Notes under the pieces: generated by a model
The model's database searches: none
What the model was told of the DNA's origin: nothing
What the model saw: only the letters and a program-made list of their open reading frames with translations
Assembly (NCBI GenBank): GCA_030949705.1
Contig: JAUZSF010000019.1
Location: forward strand, 123,601 to 187,600
Length of the DNA stretch: 64,000 bases
Reading direction: 5' to 3'
Origin: Robiginitomaculum sp.
Lineage (GTDB): Bacteria; Pseudomonadota; Alphaproteobacteria; Caulobacterales; Maricaulaceae
Part shown: positions 56,408-64,000 of the stretch, one piece after another
Layout: every line of letters starts with the position of its first letter
Position numbering within the stretch: the first letter of the stretch is position 1
Made by a program: the position numbers and the translations under genes

Positions 56408-57961
56408 TCACGTCCATATTTTAACGGCGATCGCCCCCACCACCAATGCCAGTGCGACCAGCGCCCGGCGACCCCAGCGGGTGCGATGGGCCTGGACTTC
56501 GGCCAGATGCACAAGGCTCTCTTCGCTGAACTTCAGGCCGTTTTTGCGCGCATCCGTGATCATTTGCGTACCGCTTTCAATGGCGGCGGGCAGGTCCACC
56601 AGCACCCGGTGCAATTCGCGCAACGTATCATAGGCATCGTTCACCATGCCTTCGGGGCCAAGTTCCCGGCGGATCCAGTTTTCCACCACGGGCGCCGCGG
56701 TCCCCCACAGATCGTGGTCCGGATCCAGCATGCGGGCCACGCCTTCGACCTGCACCATGGTTTTTTGCAGCAAAACCAGCTCAGGGCGCAAATGCATGTC
56801 AAATTGCGCCGTGACATCAAATAGCTGCAAGAGAAGATGGCTCATGGAGACATCTTTGGCCGTTTTGCCAAAGATCGGCTCGCCCACGGCACGCAGGGCC
56901 TGGGCAAAATCATCAACCCCATAATCATCCGGCACATAACCGGCCTCGAAATGCACTTCGGCCACCCGGCGGTAATCCCGGCGCAAAAACCCATAAAGAA
57001 TTTCGGCCAGATAGCGTCTTTGCGCCGGGCCGATACGCCCAATAATGCCAAAATCCACCATGCCGAGGCGGCCATCATCAAGGGCAAACAGATTGCCCTC
57101 GTGCATGTCCGCATGAAACACGCCATGGTCCAGCGCGCTTTGCAAAAAGCTGCCCGTAATGGTCTTGCCCAGTGCAACCTTGTCAATTTTACTCTGTTGC
57201 AAGGCCGCCTGATCGCTGAGCGCCACCCCGTCCAGCCATTGCATGGTGAACACCCGCAAACGGGTGCGCGACCAGTCCACCTTGGGGATGGCCACACTGC
57301 TCTGTTCATCCATAATCTCGGCCAGTTCCGAGGCCCCGGCAGCCTCCATACGCAAATCCATTTCCAGACGAAGCGAACGCGACAGGGTGCGGACAAATTT
57401 GCATGGCTCCAGACGGCGAGCGGCGGGCAAAAAACGCTCGATCAGACGCGCGCCCAGCGCCATCGCCTCGATATCTTTCTGGATGCGCTCTTCAATGCCC
57501 GGGCGCAGGATTTTGACCGCCAGTTTGGTACCGTCCGGCAGGACCAGCGGGTGCACCTGTGCCACCGAGGCCGCCGCCACGGGTTCTTGCAGGCCGGCAA
57601 AGCGCGTCTGGCTGTCTTCGCCAAAGGCCTCGGCCAGGGCGGTGCGGGCCTCGGCCATGGAAAAGGGTGGCATTTTATCGCGCAAGCCGGCCAGACCATC
57701 GGCAATTTCCGGGGTCAGAATATCGCCACGACTGGCCAGAAACTGACCAAATTTTACATAACTGGGGCCAAGCTGTTCCAATGCACGGGCCAGACGTTCG
57801 CCGGGACCGCCCTCACCTTTCTGGCTGAACAGGCGCGCCAATTGCCCCATAAGGCGGGCCGGCAACGGCAAAATGGCCTGATATTCGCGGGGCAGAATCG
57901 CATCATGGCGGGCCAGCACCAGCCCGGCCTTTGCCAGCCGAAAAAGCGTCGCAAAACTCAT
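56408..57961 (-). CDS. ubiB: UbiB, atypical kinase-like ubiquinone synthesis protein
   Basis: 517 aa. The Ala-rich/KxGQ region 'SYVKFGQFLASRGDILTPEIADGL', then 'PVAAASVAQVHPLVLPDGTKLAVKILRPG', 'FHADMHEGNLFALDDGRLGMVDFGIIGRI' as kinase-like catalytic core, and a C-terminal pair of membrane-like segments ending in 'LVALALVVGAIAVKI'. UbiB ATPase helps extract or deliver lipid-like ubiquinone precursors. It follows ubiE by 3 bp. Confidence 0.95.
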   Translation of the reverse strand: MSFATLFRLAKAGLVLARHDAILPREYQAILPLPARLMGQLARLFSQKGEGGPGERLARALEQLGPSYVKFGQFLASRGDILTPEIADGLAGLRDKMPPFSMAEARTALAEAFGEDSQTRFAGLQEPVAAASVAQVHPLVLPDGTKLAVKILRPGIEERIQKDIEAMALGARLIERFLPAARRLEPCKFVRTLSRSLRLEMDLRMEAAGASELAEIMDEQSSVAIPKVDWSRTRLRVFTMQWLDGVALSDQAALQQSKIDKVALGKTITGSFLQSALDHGVFHADMHEGNLFALDDGRLGMVDFGIIGRIGPAQRRYLAEILYGFLRRDYRRVAEVHFEAGYVPDDYGVDDFAQALRAVGEPIFGKTAKDVSMSHLLLQLFDVTAQFDMHLRPELVLLQKTMVQVEGVARMLDPDHDLWGTAAPVVENWIRRELGPEGMVNDAYDTLRELHRVLVDLPAAIESGTQMITDARKNGLKFSEESLVHLAEVQAHRTRWGRRALVALALVVGAIAVKIWT

Positions 57962-57964
57962 GTC

Positions 57965-58738
57965 TTAAATTGCCCAGCCCGTATGCATGGCGGCCACGCC
58001 GCCGGAAAAATTGGTATAGCCGACATTGGTAAATCCGGCCTCGCGCATCATGTTGGCAAAGCGTTCCTGATCAGGAAATTTGCGAATGCTTTCCACCAAA
58101 TACTGATAGCTGTCCCGATCATTGGCAAACAGTTGCCCCAGACGCGGAATGGCGTGGAACGACCACAAATCATAGGGCTTTTGCAGCGCCTGATTGACCG
58201 GCTTGGAAAATTCCAGACACAAAAAACACCCCCCCGGACGCAAGACCCGGCGCATATCGGCCAGTGCCTTCACCTTGTTGGTAACGTTACGAATGCCAAA
58301 GCTGATGGTGACCACATCGACGCAATGGTCCGGCAATGGCAAGGCCTCGGCATCGCCGCAAACCCAGCTTAAATTTTCATCCGTACCCCGTTCCAGGCCC
58401 GCGATCAGCATTTGCGCATTGATATCGCACACCATGGCCCGCGCCGGATCGCCGCCACGCCGTGCGCGCACCATTTCAGCCCGTTTGACAAAACGCCGCG
58501 ACAAATCTCCAGTGCCGCCGGCCACATCCAGCAAAACCTCGCCCGGTTGCGGATTGGCGCGGGTGATCACCATATCTTTCCATACCCGGTGCACCCCGCC
58601 GGACATGAGATCATTCATCAGGTCATAGCGGGCCGCCACACGATCAAAAACACCGCGCACCAGCGAGGCCTTTTTCTCGCGTTCCACGGTTTTAAAACCA
58701 AAGCTGGCGGTATCGTCTTTATGTTCGGTATTACTCAT
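57965..58738 (-). CDS. ubiE: Ubiquinone/menaquinone C-methyltransferase UbiE
   Basis: 257 aa from the ATG at 58738 (frame opens at 58750). '[26 protein letters not shown]' and SAM-binding '[14 protein letters not shown]', '[13 protein letters not shown]' and '[15 protein letters not shown]' are UbiE signatures. It adds the C-methyl group to the benzoquinol ring. It is the first gene of ubiE-ubiB and divergent from mutM, with a 50-bp gap, the common alphaproteobacterial arrangement. Confidence 0.96.
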   Translation of the reverse strand: MSNTEHKDDTASFGFKTVEREKKASLVRGVFDRVAARYDLMNDLMSGGVHRVWKDMVITRANPQPGEVLLDVAGGTGDLSRRFVKRAEMVRARRGGDPARAMVCDINAQMLIAGLERGTDENLSWVCGDAEALPLPDHCVDVVTISFGIRNVTNKVKALADMRRVLRPGGCFLCLEFSKPVNQALQKPYDLWSFHAIPRLGQLFANDRDSYQYLVESIRKFPDQERFANMMREAGFTNVGYTNFSGGVAAMHTGWAI

Positions 58739-58788
58739 GAGCCGAACCATAGCGCCCCTCGTCGCGCCGCGCTATAGGATGAGACACT

Positions 58789-59631
58789 ATGCCCGAGCTT
58801 CCCGAAGTTGAAACCGTCCGATCCGGCCTTGCCCCCGTCATGGAAGGGCAGACCATCCGGCGTGCCAACATCAACCGGCCGAACCTGCGCTTCGCGTTTC
58901 CCCATGGGTTTTGCGCGCGTCTGACTGGCGCAGAGATTATGCAGGTGCGCCGCCGCGCCAAATATCTGTTGATTGACCTTAGCCGCGGCGAGACATTGAT
59001 TGCGCATCTGGGCATGTCCGGACGGTTTTCCATTGTCCCCCCAGGCGAGGACCCGCCCCCGGACACCAAGGCGGCCCATGACCATGTTGAATGGCACCTC
59101 AGCAATGATCATCGCATTCTCTATAATGATCCACGCCGTTTTGGTTTTATGGATCTGTGTAAAAGCACCGCACTGGCAGAAAGTAAATTCCTCGCCGGCC
59201 TGGGGCCGGAACCGCTGGGCAATGGCTTTTCGTCGGCCTGGCTGACCGAACAGTTTTCTGGCAAATCCCGCCCGGTCAAATCCGCTTTGCTGGACCAGCA
59301 TGTGGTGGCGGGGCTGGGCAATATCTATGTGTGCGAAGCGCTTTTTCGCGCCGGTATCCATCCCAAAACCCTGGTCAGATCCATCGGCACCAAACGCCGC
59401 GATCGCCTGCTGGTTTGCATACGCGAGGTCATTGCCGAGGCCATCAAAGCCGGTGGTTCGACATTGCGCGACTATGCCGCCGTGGACGGAGCGCTGGGCT
59501 ATTTCCAGCATCGCTTTTCCGTTTATGGCCGCGAGGGCGAACCCTGTGCACACGCGGCCTGCCCCGGCACGGTGCGGCGCATCGTACAATCCGGCCGGTC
59601 CAGCTTTTATTGTCCACGGTGCCAGAGATAG
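58789..59631 (+). CDS. mutM: Formamidopyrimidine-DNA glycosylase
   Basis: 280 aa. 'MPELPEVETVRSGL' places the catalytic Pro2 and Glu3. 'RRRAKYLLIDL' carries the Lys, 'NDPRRFGFMD' the Arg-binding loop, and 'ACPGTVRRIVQSGRSSFYCPRCQR' the C-terminal zinc finger (its first Cys is in 'EPCAHAAC'). Excises 8-oxoguanine. It diverges from ubiE. Confidence 0.97.
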   Translation: MPELPEVETVRSGLAPVMEGQTIRRANINRPNLRFAFPHGFCARLTGAEIMQVRRRAKYLLIDLSRGETLIAHLGMSGRFSIVPPGEDPPPDTKAAHDHVEWHLSNDHRILYNDPRRFGFMDLCKSTALAESKFLAGLGPEPLGNGFSSAWLTEQFSGKSRPVKSALLDQHVVAGLGNIYVCEALFRAGIHPKTLVRSIGTKRRDRLLVCIREVIAEAIKAGGSTLRDYAAVDGALGYFQHRFSVYGREGEPCAHAACPGTVRRIVQSGRSSFYCPRCQR

Positions 59632-59691
59632 CCCAGCCTGTTGATATCAACGCATCTACAGAAAAAAAATGCCACTTCTATATAAAGCAGG

Positions 59692-60378
59692 TTACTGTTT
59701 TTCCCCATTGATCCAGCGCAATACCGGTTCCACCCATTCTTTGCGTGGTGTGAAAAAGGCGCCGTGCTCCTTGCCGGTGCTGATGGCAATTTCTGTGAAT
59801 GTGGTTACGGCTTTGCTGTGATCGATCAGCGGTTGGCAGGTGCCAAAACGATCTGAGGTTTCATAAATCGAAAGCACGCGACCAGCCAGTTTGATATCCG
59901 GCCGAGCATTAATCCAACCACCACAACTGGCCATCAAAATGGTATTCAGACCAGGCATGGACAGCATGCTGGAAGCCAATGCCGTAATCATCCCGCCCCG
60001 GGAAAAGCCCATCAGGGTGATATTGTGTGCCGGCACCCCGGCCGCGATCAACACGTGCACATCCCCGGCCAGTTTGTCGGCCCAGGCATTGGGCTCGGTA
60101 CCGGCGGGACGGTGATAGGCAATCAGATTGAAATCTGATGCTGACAGGGCCGCCTTGATGGCCGGGAAATCATAAGTGCCAAATCGCGGATGCACTGGCG
60201 TTTCATTGGTGCCCTCTACAATCAATCCATGGGAATAAAATACATACTTTTCGGCCGGTTTTATGGACTTTGGAAAGGTAGTGTACAGGGTGCCGGCCTG
60301 TGCCCCGGCAATATTGACGGTCATGGCAAAACCTATGGCAAACAAAAGAATGGTAATGCAAGCTCGTATGAACGACAT
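59692..60378 (-). CDS. Secreted alpha/beta hydrolase
   Basis: 228 aa from the ATG at 60378 with AGAGAG upstream; the frame extends to 60444 without family-like sequence. Signal peptide ends near 'GAQAG'. The nucleophile Ser is in 'LMGFSRGGMI' (GxSxG), and the likely catalytic His in 'STGKEHGAFF', with an Asp in 'ETSDRFG'. The substrate is unknown. It lies 62 bp after prs on the same strand and 60 bp from mutM. Confidence 0.8.
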   Translation of the reverse strand: MSFIRACITILLFAIGFAMTVNIAGAQAGTLYTTFPKSIKPAEKYVFYSHGLIVEGTNETPVHPRFGTYDFPAIKAALSASDFNLIAYHRPAGTEPNAWADKLAGDVHVLIAAGVPAHNITLMGFSRGGMITALASSMLSMPGLNTILMASCGGWINARPDIKLAGRVLSIYETSDRFGTCQPLIDHSKAVTTFTEIAISTGKEHGAFFTPRKEWVEPVLRWINGEKQ

Positions 60379-60440
60379 GATGGACTCTCTTTTTTTGACA
60401 CTATGGCACAGGCATGCCCTAGGATCAGGCCCTAAGCACC

Positions 60441-61373
60441 TCAATCAAACAGCATGGAAACCGATTCTTCATTGGCGATACGGCGGATGGCTTTGCCCAG
60501 CAGCGGCGCGACAGAAATTTCGCGGATTTTCTTGGCCTGCTTTACCGTTGCCGGTTGTTCAATGGAATTGGTAATGACCAGTTCTTTCAGCTCGGACTTG
60601 TCGATTTTTTCCGCCGCTTTTCCTGATAACACCCCATGGCTGCAATAGGCGGCTACTTCGGTGGCGCCCTGTTCCAACAAGGCATGGGCAGCGTTGACCA
60701 GGGTGCCGCCACTATCGACAATATCATCAATCAGGATGCATTTGCGGCCCTTTACGTCGCCGATAATGTTCATCACTTCAGATTTACCCGGCTCCGGTCG
60801 GCGCTTGTCAACAATAGCGATATCGGCACCCAGTCGCTTGGCAATGCCGCGCGCGCGCACCACGCCGCCTACATCGGGGGAGACCAGCATCAGGTTTTTG
60901 GTGCCATAATTTTCACGAATGTCTTCGCGCAATACCGGCCCGGCGAATAAATTATCCACCGGAATATCGAAAAAGCCCTGAATCTGGCCGGCGTGCAGAT
61001 CCATGGTCAGCACCCGGTCTGCCCCGGCGGTGGTGATCAGGTTGGCCACCAGTTTGGCCGAAATGGGGGTGCGCCCTTCGGATTTGCGATCCTGGCGGGC
61101 ATAGCCAAAGTAAGGCAGCACCGCGGTAATGCGTCGGGCACTGGCGCGGCGCAGCGCATCCATACAGATCAGCAATTCCATCAAATGGTCATTGGCCGGA
61201 AACGAGGTGGACTGGATGATAAACACATCCTCGCCACGAACATTTTCCTCGATTGCAGCGTAAATTTCATTGTCGGCAAAGCGCCGTACGTTGGTTTTGG
61301 TTAAGGGGAGGTCCAGAACGCCGGCAATGCCTTTGGCCAAAGAACGATTGGAATTTGCCGTTAACAGCTTCAT
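60441..61373 (-). CDS. prs: Ribose-phosphate pyrophosphokinase
   Basis: 310 aa from the ATG at 61373 with GGGGAAG upstream. Makes PRPP from ribose 5-phosphate and ATP. Landmarks: '[17 protein letters not shown]', '[21 protein letters not shown]' (ATP loop), '[19 protein letters not shown]' and the PRPP-binding '[18 protein letters not shown]'. It sits between pgeF (68-bp gap) and the hydrolase gene. Confidence 0.97.
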   Translation of the reverse strand: MKLLTANSNRSLAKGIAGVLDLPLTKTNVRRFADNEIYAAIEENVRGEDVFIIQSTSFPANDHLMELLICMDALRRASARRITAVLPYFGYARQDRKSEGRTPISAKLVANLITTAGADRVLTMDLHAGQIQGFFDIPVDNLFAGPVLREDIRENYGTKNLMLVSPDVGGVVRARGIAKRLGADIAIVDKRRPEPGKSEVMNIIGDVKGRKCILIDDIVDSGGTLVNAAHALLEQGATEVAAYCSHGVLSGKAAEKIDKSELKELVITNSIEQPATVKQAKKIREISVAPLLGKAIRRIANEESVSMLFD

Positions 61374-61441
61374 GGAAACTTCCCCCAATATGCACCTGCG
61401 CGCCGTGTGCCGTGTGCGGCCAGTCACGTCAATGCCTGTGC

Positions 61442-62218
61442 TCAGCCCGATTGCATCATGATGACGCTGATATTGCGTCCATAGTCCGATTCGCCCCGCT
61501 TTGTGGCCCGCCGGTAACTAAAAAAATGCTCTTCCCGGGTGCAGGTATCGAGAGACTTTTTTTCAACGCCGTTCAGGCCCGCCGCCGACAGTCTGTGCGC
61601 ACAAAAGTCTTCCAGATCAAAATGCCAGCGATCCCCCGCCCCGCGCGCAAAAAAGCGCTGATAGGCCGGGTCACGATGGATAAAATTATCCAGAAATTCC
61701 GGCCCAACCTCATAACTGTTCCGGGCGATACAAGGCCCGATGGCGGCCTGAATGTTTTGCCGGTTTGCCCCCAGGTCAATCATGGCCTCTATGGTGGCCT
61801 CCAATACCCCGTCCAGCGCTCCGCGCCAGCCCGCATGGGCGGCCCCAATAATGCGCGCCTTGTGGTCGGCAAATAAAACCGGCGCACAATCGGCGGTCAG
61901 AATACCAAGGGCCAGGCCCGGTGTGGCGCTGACCAGTGCATCGGCCTTTGGCGGCGTATCCGGCCAGGGCGCATCAACCGCGACTACCTTGGCGGAATGC
62001 ACCTGGTAGACACCGATCAAATGATCATCCGCCACCCCCATGGAAGTGGCAATGCGGGCCCGGTTTTGCGCTATATGTGCCGGATCATCAGAGGAACCAC
62101 GCCCGGTATTCAAGCTGGCATAAAGCCCCGTGGAGACCCCGCCGCACCGCCCGAAAAAACCATGCTTGACAGGGGTGTGCCAAAGATTGTTGGCCAAATA
62201 GAGTGGCGGCGTTTTCAT
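61442..62218 (-). CDS. pgeF: Peptidoglycan editing factor PgeF (laccase-domain/YfiH family)
   Basis: 258 aa. '[14 protein letters not shown]' gives the first His, '[12 protein letters not shown]' the Cys, and '[23 protein letters not shown]' the second His, forming the purine-nucleoside-phosphorylase-like/laccase zinc site. In E. coli it removes wrongly incorporated L-Ser from murein precursors. The start overlaps the methyltransferase stop (ATGA). Confidence 0.93.
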   Translation of the reverse strand: MKTPPLYLANNLWHTPVKHGFFGRCGGVSTGLYASLNTGRGSSDDPAHIAQNRARIATSMGVADDHLIGVYQVHSAKVVAVDAPWPDTPPKADALVSATPGLALGILTADCAPVLFADHKARIIGAAHAGWRGALDGVLEATIEAMIDLGANRQNIQAAIGPCIARNSYEVGPEFLDNFIHRDPAYQRFFARGAGDRWHFDLEDFCAHRLSAAGLNGVEKKSLDTCTREEHFFSYRRATKRGESDYGRNISVIMMQSG

Positions 62219-63309
62219 ATATCAAACCCCTCTGGAACGGGCAGGTCTTTGGCATAGACCGCAATCACCTTGAACAAATCACCCATCTGTTCTGCATCCG
62301 TCAGACGATGCACCTGGCGCGCCAGTTTTGCCTTTTGATCCGGGTTTTTACGCATCAGATCGGCGGCGCGATATTCCAGCCCCAGACGTTTCAGCCAGTC
62401 CCCCTGACAGATCGGCCCCGCCACGCTTAGCCCCACAGTCTGGGCAGCGCGCTTAAGTTCGGCAAAGTCCACCCGTGTGGTCAAATCGGCACTGCCGGGG
62501 GTGACCAATGGATCCACTTTTTCATGACGGGCAATGGCTTGCAGGGTATCGCCCGGTTCGCTTGTTGCCGGGCCGTAATCAATAAACAGCGCCACCCCCG
62601 GGTCGGTGGCAAAGCGGATGGCCAGCTCGTCCATCAACAAGGCGATGGCGGGGCGCGCCTCGACCAAAGTTCCGTCCTCGCTATCCCTTAAATCGGGGGG
62701 AATCATGTCTATTTCCGAATTAGATGCTGGGATCCCGCTGATCACAAAATGAAAGGCACCGGCCTCATCCACATCCACCAGACGTTCAAACCATGCCCCG
62801 TTCTGGCGAACAAACTGTCGTACCGGCAGGCAATCCAGATATTCATTACCAACAATCAAGCAAGGGCCAGAAGGCACGTCTTTGAGGGCATGAACCCAGT
62901 TCACCAAACACGGCGCCGTATCCAGCATGCCCGCCTGCACATTGATCAGGGCCGGGCTGGCCTCGATCAGGCTGACATCCAAGACCTTGGCAAATCCCGG
63001 CACCGCGCGGGCCGCGCGCAAAATGTCTTTCATCATAGTGCCGCGTCCGGGGCCAAATTCCACCAGACGCACTGGCGAAGGGCCTTGCATGGCTTGCCAG
63101 CACCCGGCCAACCACAGGCCGATCAGCTCGCCAAACATCTGGCTGACCTCCGGGGCGGTAATAAAATCCTCGCCCGCGCCAATGGGGTCTTTGGTGGCAT
63201 AAAATCCCTCGCGAGGGTCAAACAGGGCCTCGCCAAGAAATACACCAGTGCTGATCGGCCCGCCCGCCCGAATGCGCGCGGCCAGCCGTTTGCAAAGGGT
63301 CTCGCTCAT
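62215..63309 (-). CDS. MidA/NDUFAF7-like SAM-dependent methyltransferase
   Basis: 364 aa from the ATG at 63309, which overlaps the lgt stop. 'FYATKDPIGAGEDFITAPEVSQMFGELIGLWL' and SAM-binding 'VEFGPGRGTMMKDILRA', followed by 'IVGNEYLDCLPVRQFV', are family landmarks. NDUFAF7 methylates an Arg of a complex I subunit; the bacterial role is less clear, but a complex I target is plausible. Standard lgt-midA-pgeF order. Confidence 0.9.
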   Translation of the reverse strand: MSETLCKRLAARIRAGGPISTGVFLGEALFDPREGFYATKDPIGAGEDFITAPEVSQMFGELIGLWLAGCWQAMQGPSPVRLVEFGPGRGTMMKDILRAARAVPGFAKVLDVSLIEASPALINVQAGMLDTAPCLVNWVHALKDVPSGPCLIVGNEYLDCLPVRQFVRQNGAWFERLVDVDEAGAFHFVISGIPASNSEIDMIPPDLRDSEDGTLVEARPAIALLMDELAIRFATDPGVALFIDYGPATSEPGDTLQAIARHEKVDPLVTPGSADLTTRVDFAELKRAAQTVGLSVAGPICQGDWLKRLGLEYRAADLMRKNPDQKAKLARQVHRLTDAEQMGDLFKVIAVYAKDLPVPEGFDI

Positions 63310-64000
63310 TTTGCGACCGGTGGTTTTTTCATGGCCAAATAAATCAGGACCAGCCCGCCCAGCCATAGCGGTATGGAATAGGTCATGCCCCGGGTCAGAC
63401 CCAAAATCAGCCCGGCATCGGGTTCACGAACAAACTCGACCGCCGTGCGAAACACCCCATAGCCCAGCATAAAGAGACCCGTAGTCAGGCCGGGCCGGGT
63501 CAAAGTGCGAAACCGGGTAATGGCAATACGCAAGACAATGAACAGCACGATCCCTTCCAGCGCCGCCTCGTAAAGCTGGCTGGGATGACGCAAGGGCATG
63601 GCGGTATTTTCATCACAAAGCGTTACCGCATCGCCCAGGCACCATCCCAGGGACGGCCATATAATTCGCCATTGATAAAAATTGGCCAGACGACCAAAAA
63701 ACAGGCCAACCGGCGCCACTGGCGGCCACCGCATCGGCTTTCAGACGCAGCGGCTGGACTTTGCGCGAGTGGGCCACATACAGCATCACCGCCAACAGCG
63801 CCCCCACAGCCCCGCCATGAAACGACATCCCTCCGGTCCAGGTTTTCAAAATGGATACCGCCATTGCCCTATATCCATTCGGTACGATACAACAAGATAA
63901 AGCCCAAGCGGCACGCCAACAATAATGTCTATAGAAGTACTGAAAATGCTGCGCGTTTCGATAAATGCGAAAACGGTTAAACACCCAAATTTCCATGAAA
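63306..64000 (-). CDS. lgt: Prolipoprotein diacylglyceryl transferase (partial; several frameshifts)
   Basis: Gene continues past the right window edge; only the part after about residue 70 is here. 'GGMSFHGGAVGALLAV', 'PVGLFFGRLANF' and 'RHPSQLYEAALEGI' are Lgt signatures, and the C-terminal helices are intact. Reading through requires at least five single-base changes: near 63910, 63870, 63720, 63677-63681 and about 63627. It transfers diacylglycerol to lipobox Cys. An essential function argues that the breaks are sequence errors, yet this density is far above the rest of the window. Confidence 0.85.

Noticed and set aside
56215..56424. 69-codon plus-strand frame between uvrD and ubiB
   Set aside because: No ribosome site, no family pattern, and it runs into antisense ubiB. 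The 192-bp gap shows nothing else convincing.
56837..58372. 511-codon plus-strand open frame
   Set aside because: Lies antisense to ubiB and ubiE, which have complete family motifs; its product is His/Gln/Gly-rich shadow sequence.

Overview
The window reads as chromosomal DNA of an alphaproteobacterium. The evidence is a circularly permuted two-piece tmRNA gene, the infA-maf-RNase E/G-yacG-tRNA-Phe block, an alpha-type SspB, a TipF-like protein, the hflK-hflC-degP, mreBCD-mrdA-rodA and lgt-midA-pgeF gene orders, and moderately GC-rich coding sequence with GCC/CTG/ATC-type codon use. I cannot place it to order. Genes are tightly packed with many ATGA/TAATG overlaps. Two convergent pairs end on one shared CTAG and one divergent pair starts on one shared CATG.

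Layout: 1-12 kb holds a partial unknown gene, a DUF2336 protein, an MFS transporter, an RND efflux pair behind a 23-bp perfect palindrome, cysE, a DUF3126 gene, a secreted TIM-barrel-like protein, queF and an Na+-dependent symporter. 12-21 kb holds a hybrid histidine kinase with about six PAS regions, then the rod-shape operon mreB-mreC-mreD-mrdA-rodA on the minus strand. 21-28.6 kb holds a VTT membrane protein, miaA/serB head to head, hflK-hflC-degP and a cysteine-less Mrp. 28.7-33 kb holds a VOC/2-hydroxyacid dehydrogenase pair, a membrane protein/winged-helix pair, lpdA and a small membrane protein. 33-37.4 kb looks like glutaryl-CoA catabolism (gcdH, YciI, crotonase, GST, CaiB/BaiF CoA-transferase). 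37.5-39.8 kb is infA-maf-RNase E/G-yacG-tRNA-Phe. 39.8-42 kb carries REP-like palindromes around a monooxygenase-fold gene and a sugar epimerase gene, plus a helically phased ACCCCT array. 42-52.7 kb holds fumC, sspB, ssrA, tipF, a few unknowns, def-fmt-truA, rmuC, a DUF4399 lipoprotein and a PQQ-type sugar dehydrogenase. After an extremely AT-rich gap, 53-64 kb holds two small alpha/beta-barrel-like genes, uvrD, ubiE-ubiB, mutM, a secreted hydrolase, prs, pgeF, a midA-like methyltransferase and lgt (partial).

Seven otherwise well conserved genes (the hybrid kinase, mreD, the 2-hydroxyacid dehydrogenase, gcdH, fumC, uvrD, lgt) are broken by single-base frameshifts. Outside lgt, seven of the eight sites are one extra base, six of them in homopolymer runs of 6-8 bases. 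This looks like uncorrected sequencing error rather than gene decay. I give those genes as single CDS features spanning the break.

I found no CRISPR array, rRNA, intact insertion sequence, prophage or recognisable defence island. The most unusual unexplained signals are non-coding: the phased ACCCCT array, the AT-rich island, and the palindrome upstream of the efflux operon.
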